64,000 nucleotides of DNA from CF-39 sp035651155 (lineage in GTDB: Bacteria > Chloroflexota > Limnocylindria > P2-11E). Below the pieces are notes generated by a model. That model was not told the DNA's origin. It saw nothing but the letters and a program-made list of their open reading frames with translations, and did no database searches. A program made the translations under genes and the position numbers. The stretch's first letter is position 1; every line of letters starts with the position of its first letter. The stretch lies in contig DASRGG010000031.1 of assembly GCA_035651155.1 (NCBI GenBank), positions 1 to 64,000 on the forward strand, given 5' to 3'. Of the stretch, positions 33,617 to 41,165 are shown piece by piece.

Positions 33617-33651
33617 TTGACAGATCGGGATTCGTTAGGCGAGCCTAATTC
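33617..33651 (+). promoter_or_regulatory. Promoter with DtxR/MntR-like operator before ZIP gene
   Basis: TTGACA (33617-33622) is followed by the perfect palindrome TTAGGCGAGCCTAA (33635-33648), which matches the core of DtxR/IdeR/MntR boxes (TTAGG...CCTAA). A -10 cannot be placed with confidence: TAATTC gives a 23-bp spacing. The site sits immediately upstream of a divalent-metal transporter, as expected for manganese- or iron-dependent repression. Confidence 0.5.
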
Positions 33652-33662
33652 TCGAAGTAAGC

Positions 33663-34460
33663 ATGGCCTCGGTCCACCGGAGGCCACGACGGGGAGCAGC
33701 AGCTGTGGCATTCACTGACACCTTGGTCCTGGGCGCGATCGCGGGTTTCACGATCTTCCTCGGACTGCCAGTCGCCGGCCTGCGCACGACCGCGCCGCGC
33801 TACCTTGCCTTCCTCAACGCGATCGCCATCGGGATCCTGCTCTTCCTCTTCGTCGAGATCATGCACGCCGCAGCGGAGCCGGTCGAAGAGGCGCTGAAAG
33901 AGGGCAGCGCCGCGCTCAGCCAGCTGGGCGTCTTGCTCGTCCTCGGCTTCGGCCTCGGCCTGCTCAGCCTCGTCTATTACACCCGCCGGGTCGTCGTCGA
34001 CCCGACCGCATCCGCGGCGCGCCTGGCGCTGCTCATCGCCGCCGGCATCGGGCTGCACAACTTCTCCGAGGGCCTCGCGATCGGGAGCTCCTCGCAGCGC
34101 GGCGACCTGACCCTCGCACTCACGCTCGTCGTTGGGTTCGGGCTGCACAACATCACCGAGGCCTTCGGCATCGCGGCACCCCTCGCCGGCCGACCCGTTG
34201 GCTGGCGTGTGCTCGGCCTCGCCGGTCTCATCGCCGGGGGTCCCACATTCTTCGGCACCATCGTCGGCTACAGCTTCACATCCGAACCGCTGGCGGTCCT
34301 GTTCAACGCCCTCGCCGGCGGCGCGCTCGTCTTCGTGATCGGCGAGCTCTTCGCGGCCGGCCGCAGGCTGAGCGCGCCGACCTGGAACGGCTGGGGCCTT
34401 ACCGCAGGCTTCTTCGCCGCGCTGCTGACCGACTTCGCACTCGTCGCCGCAGGCGGATAG
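33663..34460 (+). CDS. ZIP-family divalent metal transporter
   Basis: This 265-residue protein has eight predicted helices. The metal path of ZIP proteins is visible in helix 4 (GIGLHNFSEGLAIGSSS) and helix 5 (GFGLHNITEAFGIAAP), with the paired H-N-x-x-E motifs. The M1 ATG is used; a GTG at 33705 is an alternative that starts closer to the first helix. ZIP proteins carry zinc, manganese or iron into the cytosol. The DtxR/MntR-like box upstream favours Mn or Fe. Confidence 0.85.
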   Translation: MASVHRRPRRGAAAVAFTDTLVLGAIAGFTIFLGLPVAGLRTTAPRYLAFLNAIAIGILLFLFVEIMHAAAEPVEEALKEGSAALSQLGVLLVLGFGLGLLSLVYYTRRVVVDPTASAARLALLIAAGIGLHNFSEGLAIGSSSQRGDLTLALTLVVGFGLHNITEAFGIAAPLAGRPVGWRVLGLAGLIAGGPTFFGTIVGYSFTSEPLAVLFNALAGGALVFVIGELFAAGRRLSAPTWNGWGLTAGFFAALLTDFALVAAGG

Positions 34461-34564
34461 CCGGCACCGTCGCCCGCCGGCGCCGTAAGCGCACGGGGCA
34501 CGCAGGAGGATCCGAGATCGTTGCCCCAAGCGCTCCGCGTCGTCGCGCATTCGCGGTCATCGCG

Positions 34565-35161
34565 ATGGGGCTCCCGCTCCTCGGGCTGATCACGCTCAGC
34601 TATCTCGTGATCGGGCGCCAGACCACTGCCCTGGATAGCGCGCTGCTGCAGTCGGCTCGAGGGACAGGAGGACCGTTCGTCGAGCTGTTCAGCGGGCTGA
34701 CGCACGCGGGCGATACGGCGATCATCGCCGCGCTTACGGCGGCGCTGGCCATCGTGCTGGCCGCGAAGAGTCGCGCGCGAACGAGCCTCCTAGTGATCTC
34801 TGGCGTCAGCAGCGCGGCCCTTGCGAATTCCGTCCTCAAGGTACTCGTCGCCCGGGCGAGGCCCGATCCGTTGCTCGCGCTCATCGGCGAGGACGGAGCG
34901 GGCTATCCATCGGGTCACGCTGCGCTCAGTGCGACCCTGTACGGCGTCGTCGCGGTCCTCATCGCGTGCACTGGCTTGCCGCGTCCGCTCCGCATCGGCG
35001 TCGTCGGCGCGATGACGATCCTCGTCTTGCTCGTCGGCGCATCGCGGGTCTATCTCGGCGTTCACTACCCCAGCGACGTCGTCGCCGGCTGGCTCCTCGG
35101 CACGATCGTCGTCGCCACGTTCCGGTGGCTCGGTCCTAGGGTTGATCGACGGTGGACCTAG
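34565..35161 (+). CDS. PAP2-family phosphatase
   Basis: This membrane phosphatase, 198 residues from the first ATG, has the three PAP2 motifs. They are KVLVARARP (KxxxxxxRP form), YPSGHAALSATLYG (PSGH) and SRVYLGVHYPSDVVAG (SRxxxxxHxxxD). It hydrolyses lipid phosphates such as undecaprenyl pyrophosphate or phosphatidic acid. Open frame continues upstream of the ATG to about 34511 without a usual start. Its end overlaps the TauE-type gene by 10 nt. Confidence 0.85.
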   Translation: MGLPLLGLITLSYLVIGRQTTALDSALLQSARGTGGPFVELFSGLTHAGDTAIIAALTAALAIVLAAKSRARTSLLVISGVSSAALANSVLKVLVARARPDPLLALIGEDGAGYPSGHAALSATLYGVVAVLIACTGLPRPLRIGVVGAMTILVLLVGASRVYLGVHYPSDVVAGWLLGTIVVATFRWLGPRVDRRWT

Positions 35162-35889
35162 CGTCGCTCCTTCCGCTGGTCGCGGTTGCCGCGGCCGCGA
35201 TGATCGCGAGCGCCCTCGCGGCCGTGGCCGGCTTCGGCGGCGCGGCGATCCTCCTCCCGGTGCTGGTGTGGGCCTTCGGTGTGCGCGACGCGGTGCCCAT
35301 CCTCACCGTGGTGCAGCTGGTCGGCAACCTTTCGCGCGTCGTGTTCAACCGCCACCAGCTCGTCCTCCCGGTCGTCGGCTGGTTCTCGCTCGGCGCCGTC
35401 CCGCTCGCCGTCGTGGGTGGGCTGCTCTTTGCCAGCGCACCCGCGCCATTCCTGAGCCGGCTACTCGGAGTGTTCTTCCTCGCGATCGTCGCCTACCGTC
35501 ACACCTCGTTCGGCAGGCGCGCGCGCTTGGGTCTGCGCGGGTTCGCACCGCTGGGCGCGACCGCCGGTCTCATCTCGGCACTGGTCGGCACGGTCGGCCC
35601 GTTCGTCGCGCCGTTCTTCCTCAGCTACGGGCTGGTGAAAGGCGCATACATCGGGACCGAAGCGCTCACCGCGGTCGTGATGCACGTCGTCAAGCTCGTG
35701 GTCTACGGCGGCGCCGGGGTGCTGAGCCTCCCCGCGCTGCTGGTCGGCCTGCCGATCGGCATCCTGATGCTGCTCGGGACATACGTCGGCACGCGTCTCC
35801 TCGACCAGGTTCCCTCACGACTCTTCCCATTGCTTATCGAGGGCGTGCTGATCGTGAGCGGGCTCCAGCTGCTCCTGAGCTTCCGCTGA
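35152..35889 (+). CDS. TauE/SafE family anion exporter
   Basis: This 245-residue protein has seven to eight membrane segments in two repeats. The N-terminal SALAAVAGFGGAAILLPVLV is the TauE/SafE signature, and ISALVGTVGPFVAPFFLSYG is the second-repeat equivalent. Members export sulfite, sulfoacetate or related organosulfur anions. The GTG start lies inside the PAP2 gene, so the two are co-translated. Nothing nearby identifies the substrate. Confidence 0.82.
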   Translation: MDLASLLPLVAVAAAAMIASALAAVAGFGGAAILLPVLVWAFGVRDAVPILTVVQLVGNLSRVVFNRHQLVLPVVGWFSLGAVPLAVVGGLLFASAPAPFLSRLLGVFFLAIVAYRHTSFGRRARLGLRGFAPLGATAGLISALVGTVGPFVAPFFLSYGLVKGAYIGTEALTAVVMHVVKLVVYGGAGVLSLPALLVGLPIGILMLLGTYVGTRLLDQVPSRLFPLLIEGVLIVSGLQLLLSFR

Positions 35890-36022
35890 TCTGACGAACC
35901 GCCGCACGACAACGAGGGGGCTAGGTCGATCGTTCTCGCATTCAACCCGCGGGAGCATCCTCTCGGCCCGCGCACACGCCCGCGATATTCGTGGTGGGGG
36001 GTTAGATCCGCGCTGCCTGACA

Positions 36023-36346
36023 TCAGCCCGCGCGCCTGCGACGACCGCCGGCTCTCGCGTGAGCTCCAGGATCGCGCGCCGGCGCGCTCGTCCCAGCGCG
36101 CGCCCGATCGATACCGATCTCCGCGAGAAGTTCGAGGAACCTCAACAGGTCCGGGTGCGCCGAGGCCATGTGCCGCAACTCGTCCGCATCGTTGGCGATC
36201 GCAGCCCCGCAAGGCCTTGTCGGCGTGGTCGGGTTCACGGCAGCCGGCCGAAGGTCGATCCACCGCTCGCGTTCGGTCGGCTCGCGCGCGAACACAAGGA
36301 CGTCGCAGCGCTGTGGATACTTCGTCAGCGAGGACTGCCGAGGCAT
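36023..36346 (-). CDS. Small hypothetical protein
   Basis: This 107-residue frame starts at ATG. It contains RCDVLVFAREPTERERWIDL, then IANDADELRHMASAHPDLLR and FLELLAEIGIDRAR. The composition is protein-like, with balanced hydrophobic and acidic residues before an Arg/Ala-rich tail. It lies directly downstream (same strand) of repeat copy B. No family is recognised; it may be a fragment of a mobile-element gene. Confidence 0.35.
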   Translation of the reverse strand: MPRQSSLTKYPQRCDVLVFAREPTERERWIDLRPAAVNPTTPTRPCGAAIANDADELRHMASAHPDLLRFLELLAEIGIDRARAGTSAPARDPGAHARAGGRRRRAG

Positions 36347-36367
36347 CGACTGATCATGGCACGTCAT

Positions 36368-36406
36368 CGTTCCGGCCCGTCCCGCTTCGTCCCGGCTCAT
36401 CCCGAT
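36368..36406. repeat. Dispersed 39-bp repeat, copy B
   Basis: This is the second copy of the 39-bp element found beside the tRNA remnant (33 of 39 bases identical, same orientation, 8.7 kb away). It has the same 10-bp internal periodicity. No tRNA or integrase motif accompanies this copy. The 260 bp after it, up to the LuxR-type gene, show no gene. Confidence 0.6.
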
Positions 36407-36667
36407 ACGCACGGAGCCTGGATTGCGGGTCTGAGCCTTGGGATGATGCTGAGGTGCTGAGACCGCGGGTGGCCGCTGATCCCGTACGCAGTCGACGCGA
36501 GAGGTCCGCGATCGCTCAGATGCGATGACCGCCAAGCTAGCCGCTCGGCTGCGCCTGTGGCCGCGTGTGGCGGAAGTCGGCCCTGGTCGACGCCGCGCGC
36601 GCCGGACCGCTCCGCGACGCCTGTTGGCCGCCGTGTCGCCTCGTGGGCCGCGAGGGCGGCGGGGAGT

Positions 36668-36955
36668 GTGGTCCCCGTGAGACGGGCGCCCAAGTCCTAC
36701 CCGCGCCCGCTCACGGCCCGCGAGTGCGCGACCCTCGAGCGCATGGCGCGCGGCATGACGCAGAAGATGATCGCGTTCGAGCTCGGAATCTCGATCAACA
36801 CGGTGGGCAACATCGCGGCGAACGCCTATCGGAAGCTCGGCGTCCACAGCGCCGCAGCCGCCGTGCACACGCACCGCGACGTTCACTCTTGGTGCGGATC
36901 TCGCATCGACTTCGGTCCGATCCGCGAGCGACTTCAGGCGAGCCGCTCGACGTAA
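36668..36955 (+). CDS. Solo LuxR-type HTH protein
   Basis: This 95-residue protein is essentially one LuxR/FixJ C-terminal HTH: PLTARECATLERMARGMTQK, then MIAFELGISINTVGNIAANA and YRKLGV. The GTG start has a GGGGAG ribosome site. There is no receiver or autoinducer domain. TVGNIAANA replaces the usual TVKxHxxxI, so the recognition helix is atypical. It could regulate the adjacent PCYCGC-cytochrome genes, which begin about 110 bp downstream on the same strand. Confidence 0.7.
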   Translation: MVPVRRAPKSYPRPLTARECATLERMARGMTQKMIAFELGISINTVGNIAANAYRKLGVHSAAAAVHTHRDVHSWCGSRIDFGPIRERLQASRST

Positions 36956-37064
36956 GGCTCCTGGCCTCGGCCGCGGGCACGCTCTCGGAACGGTCGTCCT
37001 GCAGACGCGCCGCCGTTAGCGGTTGGTTGCTGATTCGAACGGCCACAGCTGTGACAATAATCGA

Positions 37065-37529
37065 ATGAGGCCGCTGTCTCGCCGCCGCCTGCTGATGCTC
37101 TCGACGGCGACCTTCGTCGCCGCCTGTGCGCCACAAGCGGCGCGTCCGGCCGACGCCCTCGTGCCGCTCTACGCGAACCCGGCGAGGAATGAGTGGCCGA
37201 GCGAGTTCGCGCAGCTCCCGGCCGAGGTCCAGGCGATGTACCGGTATGCGGTCGTGAACGAGGCGACCCTCAAGTGGTTCCCCTGCTACTGCGGCTGCGT
37301 CGCCGCGGGGCACCGCTCGAACTTCGACTGCTACGTGCGCGAGGTGCTGCCCGACGGACGCGTCCGCCTCGACACGATGAGCTTCGGTTGAGACATCTGC
37401 ACCGGGATCACGCGTGACGTGATCACGATGAAGGACCAAGGACTTGGACTGCGCGCGATCCGCCGCGCCATCGACGAGAAGTGGAGCGCTCGGGGTCCGG
37501 GGACGCCAACGCCCCTACCCCCCGAGTAG
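37065..37529 (+). CDS. PCYCGC-motif lipoprotein, predicted selenoprotein
   Basis: The protein starts with a twin-Arg/Lys-free basic leader (RRRLLMLSTATFVAAC) with a lipobox Cys at 21. The family motif FPCYCGCVAAGH follows at residues 72-83, then a second Cys in NFDCYV. The apparent stop is a UGA at codon 109. Beyond it the same frame runs 45 more codons: after U109 come DICTGITRDVITMKDQGLGL and RAIRRAIDEKWS, ending at TAG. PCYCGC-family proteins normally end with a CGICVDI-like motif, then Met/Lys-rich helices and an EIRxxIDxKY-type tail, so the read-through sequence is genuine family sequence. U109 replaces Cys in a CxxC, giving U-D-I-C. A SECIS-like hairpin lies 21 nt downstream. It is probably an extracytoplasmic metal or redox protein. 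Confidence 0.78.
37406..37424 (+). promoter_or_regulatory. SECIS-like hairpin after the PCYCGC UGA
   Basis: A perfect 7-bp stem (GATCACG with CGTGATC) closes a 5-nt loop CGTGA. The loop begins 22 nt after the UGA, and its second base is G. This meets the usual bacterial SECIS criteria (loop within about 16-37 nt, a G in the first two positions). It is unusually AT-balanced for this genome, which makes chance pairing less likely. Confidence 0.6.
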
Positions 37530-37544
37530 CGGCCGGAGTCCCGG

Positions 37545-37910
37545 GTGCGGACGACACGCCGCGCGCTCGTGCTCGGTTTCGTCCTCGGCGCAGCCTCGGT
37601 CGTGGCGCTCACGGCGCTGCTCTGGTTCGCGCTTGCCTCAGTTGCGCCCAACGCGACGCACCCATTCCAGCCGCAGCCCAGCCTCTCCGCAGGGGAGCGG
37701 CGGGGTGAGGCGATCTACGTCGCGAACTGCCAGACCTGCCACGGCGGGCGTACCGGGGGCTCCATGATGGAGTACCCGCCGCGACACAACGCCAACGGCC
37801 ACACCTGGCATCACCCGGTCGCGGTCGGCCCGTCCGACGAACGCTTCACGATGTTCCGCGGGCTCCGGGGCGGACTACGCGAGAAAGTGCGGGAACTTGA
37901 TCGGACCTGA
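37545..37910 (+). CDS. c-type cytochrome, probably C-terminally truncated
   Basis: This 121-residue protein has an N-terminal signal anchor (RALVLGFVLGAASVVALTAL). It has a single haem c site, YVANCQTCHGG (CxxCH). The segment YPPRHNANGHTWHHP matches a family of small mono-haem cytochromes found next to copper and PCYCGC genes. In that family a Met-containing MPxF segment and a closing helix follow; here the sequence after WHHP loses resemblance. The distal ligand may therefore be missing. It starts 15 nt after the selenoprotein stop and is probably in the same operon. Confidence 0.65.
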   Translation: MRTTRRALVLGFVLGAASVVALTALLWFALASVAPNATHPFQPQPSLSAGERRGEAIYVANCQTCHGGRTGGSMMEYPPRHNANGHTWHHPVAVGPSDERFTMFRGLRGGLREKVRELDRT

Positions 37911-37932
37911 GTCGAAAGTGGAGGCTCGTGCC

Positions 37933-38136
37933 GTGGCTGACGACCTGACCGTGACCCGCGACGGCGACACGCTCGTGATACGCATCCCGATCACGGCTCC
38001 GACACCGAGCTCGAGCGGGAAGACGCTCGTCGTCGCGTCGACCCGCGGCAATCAGAAGACCGCTGTCCAGATCGATGGCAAGGACCTGTACATCGGCGTG
38101 AACGCTTACGTGTACGCCGAGCCGAAGGTCAGGTAG
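37933..38136 (+). CDS. Small conserved hypothetical protein
   Basis: This 67-residue protein starts at GTG with GGAGG about 10 nt upstream. It consists of beta strands: LTVTRDGDTLVIRIPI, then GKTLVVASTRGNQKTAVQID and GKDLYIGVNAYVYAEPK. The pattern looks like a complete small beta-barrel domain. No function is known. It follows the cytochrome gene closely. Confidence 0.6.
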   Translation: MADDLTVTRDGDTLVIRIPITAPTPSSSGKTLVVASTRGNQKTAVQIDGKDLYIGVNAYVYAEPKVR

Positions 38137-38217
38137 ACCGGGCGACGTCCGAGCGCGCCTCGCGCGACATGGATCCGCGAAGCACGACACCTACCCGAAG
38201 CCGAATGGCTCCGGCCG

Positions 38218-38829
38218 TCAAGCTGGCGTGCGGCTCTTGGGGGAACGACCTCTCGTCAGCGCGAGCGCGCTCAGCGCGGTCGACACCAGAGCGAGCACCA
38301 AGGCCGCCACAGCGGTGAGCTGGAGGGTGCCGAGCCGTTCTCCGATCTCACGCAGGGAGGCGTAGGTGTCGACGCCGTCGGGGTAGGCGATGCTCGTTGC
38401 CGCCTTGACGCTGTCGAATCGGTTGGGCCCGGACTCGAAGCGCTCGTCGATCTTCTGATCGCCGACCTTGCCCGTCAGTCGGAAGACGTAATCACCCGCG
38501 CGCGTCGGGAGGAACCGCGCGACGTAGACGCCGGCCTCAGCGCCGCGCTCGAACGGAAGCGAGATGCCGCCGGTGAGCCCACCGCTCGTGACCGTGACGG
38601 TCAGCGCGCTCTGAAGGTTCTCCACGCCCTTGTCCGTCGCCTTGTCGCGCACTTCGAGGTAGACGGCGTTGAGCAGCCCCGCGACCGCGGGCTCGTCGTT
38701 CCAGCCCATCTCGATGACGTACTTGCCGACCTCACGCCGCTCGTGCGCGAGCGCACGGCCGGCCGTTCCCAGCAGGAGGATCAAGGTCGCCAGAGCGACC
38801 AGGACGCGCAGCCCGTTTCGGCGGTTCAT
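38218..38829 (-). CDS. Exported protein with C-terminal anchor
   Basis: This 203-residue protein has a signal peptide (LVALATLILLLGTAGRALA), a beta-rich extracytoplasmic domain, and a single C-terminal membrane helix (LTAVAALVLALVSTALSALA). The domain opens with HERREVGKYVIEMGWNDEPA and includes GVYVARFLPTRAGDYVFRLT, an Ig-like arrangement seen in copper-resistance and FixH/YtkA-like exported proteins. The N-terminal His after cleavage (AHERR) could bind copper. Function is inferred from fold and neighbours only. Confidence 0.6.
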   Translation of the reverse strand: MNRRNGLRVLVALATLILLLGTAGRALAHERREVGKYVIEMGWNDEPAVAGLLNAVYLEVRDKATDKGVENLQSALTVTVTSGGLTGGISLPFERGAEAGVYVARFLPTRAGDYVFRLTGKVGDQKIDERFESGPNRFDSVKAATSIAYPDGVDTYASLREIGERLGTLQLTAVAALVLALVSTALSALALTRGRSPKSRTPA

Positions 38830-38921
38830 ATGCGGGCCTCCTTCATCGGCGATCGCCGATGCACTTCACTGCGAACCCGCGCGCTCGGCCCGCGCGTTCA
38901 TCCCGCAGAACGGCCGCGTGG

Positions 38922-39152
38922 TCACCGGAAGGAAGCCGTCCGCGCGCGGAAACGCCGCAGCGCGACGACCCCCCACACCACCTCGACCGCGGTGAACGGC
39001 CAGGCGCCCGCGAGCCAAGCGTAGAGGGCGGAGCTCCAACACGCGAGGGCGAAGGCGGCCACAGACCGTACGTCTCGCTCTTCGAGCCAGTAGAAGAGGA
39101 GCATCGCGCCGACGCTCGCCACCCCGAATAGCGTCAGCGCATCCATGTCCAT
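38922..39152 (-). CDS. Small membrane protein
   Basis: This 76-residue protein has two or three hydrophobic segments (LTLFGVASVGAMLLFYWLEE and AFALACWSSALYAWLAGAWP). It resembles small unnamed membrane proteins that sit beside cation-efflux genes. Its ATG is only 12 bp from the divergent arsR start, so their promoters must overlap coding sequence. Confidence 0.55.
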   Translation of the reverse strand: MDMDALTLFGVASVGAMLLFYWLEERDVRSVAAFALACWSSALYAWLAGAWPFTAVEVVWGVVALRRFRARTASFR

Positions 39153-39164
39153 GCCATAGGATAT

Positions 39165-39590
39165 ATGAGCGATGGCTCACACGTGGAACTGACCCTCGAG
39201 CGCTGCGCGGTCGAGTGCCTCCACCCGCAGCACGTCGGACCGCTCATCGGACGTGTCCTCGGCGGCCGCGAGGCGGAAGGGGTCGTCGCGACCTTCGACC
39301 TGCTCGCCGATCCGACCCGGGCCCGCATCCTCCACGCGCTCAGCCTCGCGGACGAGCTGTGCGTGTGCGACCTCGCGTGGCTGCTCGGACTCAGCCAGTC
39401 CGGCGTGAGCCACCAGCTGCGTCTGCTGCGCGAGCGCCGCGCGGTCGAGCGGCGGCGGGCCGGTCGGATCGTGTACTACCGGCTGCGCGACCGGCACATC
39501 CGCCGCCTCATCCGCGACGCCCTGCGTCACGCGCGCGAGCCGGATCAGCGAGCGGCGCGCGACGGGGCGCGACGCCGCGCGACGGGCTGA
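39165..39590 (+). CDS. ArsR/SmtB (CadC-type) metalloregulator
   Basis: This 141-residue winged-helix repressor has LADPTRARILHALSLADELC, then VCDLAWLLGLSQSGVSHQLR in the HTH. The ELCVCDLA cysteines correspond to the alpha3N (CxC) metal site of CadC/ArsR-type sensors. Extra N-terminal cysteines in LERCAVECLH also match CadC, which senses Cd/Pb/Zn. ATATATGA at the start codon resembles half of an SmtB-family operator. It heads an operon with two CDF exporters. Confidence 0.87.
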   Translation: MSDGSHVELTLERCAVECLHPQHVGPLIGRVLGGREAEGVVATFDLLADPTRARILHALSLADELCVCDLAWLLGLSQSGVSHQLRLLRERRAVERRRAGRIVYYRLRDRHIRRLIRDALRHAREPDQRAARDGARRRATG

Positions 39591-39591
39591 G

Positions 39592-40485
39592 ATGTCGCAC
39601 ACTCGCCGCTCGCCGGCGCACGCGGACCGGGCGCGGCTCCTGGTCGTCCTCGGGACGGCGAGCGCGCTCTTCGCTCTCGAGCTCGCCGCCGGCATCCTGA
39701 CGAACAGCCTCGCGCTCATCGCCGACGCGGGGCACGTCCTCACCGACGCGCTCGGCGTGGGCCTCGCGCTCGTCGCCATCACCGTGGCCGCCCGCGCGCC
39801 CAGCCCGAGGCGCACGTTCGGCTACCAGCGCCTCGAGATCCTCGCCGCCGTCGTGAACGCGCTCGTGCTCCTGGCCGTCGCCGTGTACGTCCTGCTCGAG
39901 GCCGCAAGGCGGCTGCGGAGCGAGCCCGAGATCCTCGGTCTCCCGATGCTCGCCGTCGCGACGGTGGGCCTCGGCGTGAACCTCTTCGCGGTCTGGCTCC
40001 TGCGCGGCGCGGCGAAGGAGAGCCTGAACATGCGCGGCGCGTACCTGGAGGTCCTCAGCGACGCGCTCGGCAGCGCCGCGGTCATCGCGGCAGCCCTCGT
40101 CATCACCTTCACCGGTTTCACCGCGGCGGACGCCATCGCCTCGGTGCTCATCGGACTGCTCATCGTTCCTCGAACGTGGTCGCTGCTGCGCGAGGCGCTC
40201 GACGTGCTCCTCGAGGCGACCCCGAAGGGCGTCGACATGGCGGAAGTACGCCGTCACATCCTCGAGGCGCCTGGCGTGCGCGACGTTCACGACCTGCACG
40301 TCTGGGCCATCACCAGCGGCATGAACGTCGTGTCCGCGCACGTCATCGTGCAGCCGAACTCGGACGCAGCCGCGATCCTCGACCACCTGTGCCGCTGCCT
40401 GGGCACGCAGTTCGACATCGACCACTCGACCTTCCAGCTCGAGACCGCCGACCGGCGGCCGCTCGAAACGGCGGCCCACCGATGA
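39592..40485 (+). CDS. czcD: CzcD-type cation diffusion facilitator
   Basis: This 297-residue CDF exporter has six membrane segments. The helix 2 metal site is SLALIADAGHVLTDALGVGL (HxxxD form) and the helix 5 site is YLEVLSDALGSAAVI. The cytosolic domain carries VHDLHVWAITSGMNVVSAHV, typical of the Zn/Cd group. It starts 1 nt after the arsR stop and overlaps the next CDF gene by 4 nt. It exports Zn, Cd or Co in exchange for protons. Confidence 0.88.
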   Translation: MSHTRRSPAHADRARLLVVLGTASALFALELAAGILTNSLALIADAGHVLTDALGVGLALVAITVAARAPSPRRTFGYQRLEILAAVVNALVLLAVAVYVLLEAARRLRSEPEILGLPMLAVATVGLGVNLFAVWLLRGAAKESLNMRGAYLEVLSDALGSAAVIAAALVITFTGFTAADAIASVLIGLLIVPRTWSLLREALDVLLEATPKGVDMAEVRRHILEAPGVRDVHDLHVWAITSGMNVVSAHVIVQPNSDAAAILDHLCRCLGTQFDIDHSTFQLETADRRPLETAAHR

Positions 40486-41129
40486 GCGACACGGTCATGA
40501 GCGATGTCGGGGTCGCCCGGCCTGCGCTTCTGCGCTACGCGCTGCGCCTGGAGTACCTAACAGTGGGCTGGAACATCGTCGAAGGCGTGGTCGCGATCGC
40601 CGCGGCGCTCGCCGCCGGCAGCGTCGCGCTCCTCGGCTTCGGCCTCGACAGCTTTGTCGAGAGCGCGTCGGGCGCGGTGCTCATCTGGCGTCTCTGGGCC
40701 GAGCGCGACGGCGCCGACCACGATCGGATCGAGTGGCTCGAGCGGCGGGCCCTGCGGCTCGTCGGGCTCTCGCTCTTCCTGCTCGCCGCGTTCGTCGCGA
40801 TCAAGGCGATCCTCAGTCTGGCCGGGCAAGAGCGGCCGGAGGCCAGCCCTGTTGGCATCGCGGTGACGTCGCTCTCGATCGGGGTGATGTGGTGGCTCGC
40901 GCGCACGAAACTCCGCACCGCCCGAAGCCTCGGCAGCCGCTCGCTCGAGGCTGACTCGTTCCAGACGACTGCCTGCTGGTGGCTCTCGCTCATCGTGCTC
41001 GGCGGCATCGGGATGAACGCCCTCTTCGGCTGGTGGTGGGCCGACCCGGTCGCCGCGGTCGGCATGACCTTCTTCCTCGTCCGCGAAGGCCGCGAGGCCT
41101 GGGCAGGCGAGGAGTGTGGCGAGGCGTGA
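40482..41129 (+). CDS. Second cation-efflux (CDF-like) protein
   Basis: This 215-residue protein has five to six membrane helices. GFGLDSFVESASGAVLIWRL and LEADSFQTTACWWLSLIVLG are the degenerate CDF repeats, with acidic residues in helices 2 and 5. It lacks the cytosolic metal-binding domain of CzcD, as in small CDF members annotated as cation transporters. The ATGA overlap indicates coupling to czcD, so the two may act as partners or on different metals. Confidence 0.78.
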   Translation: MSDTVMSDVGVARPALLRYALRLEYLTVGWNIVEGVVAIAAALAAGSVALLGFGLDSFVESASGAVLIWRLWAERDGADHDRIEWLERRALRLVGLSLFLLAAFVAIKAILSLAGQERPEASPVGIAVTSLSIGVMWWLARTKLRTARSLGSRSLEADSFQTTACWWLSLIVLGGIGMNALFGWWWADPVAAVGMTFFLVREGREAWAGEECGEA

Positions 41130-41165
41130 GGCCGCGCGCGGTTCCCGGAGTGCTGACGTCCTCCG

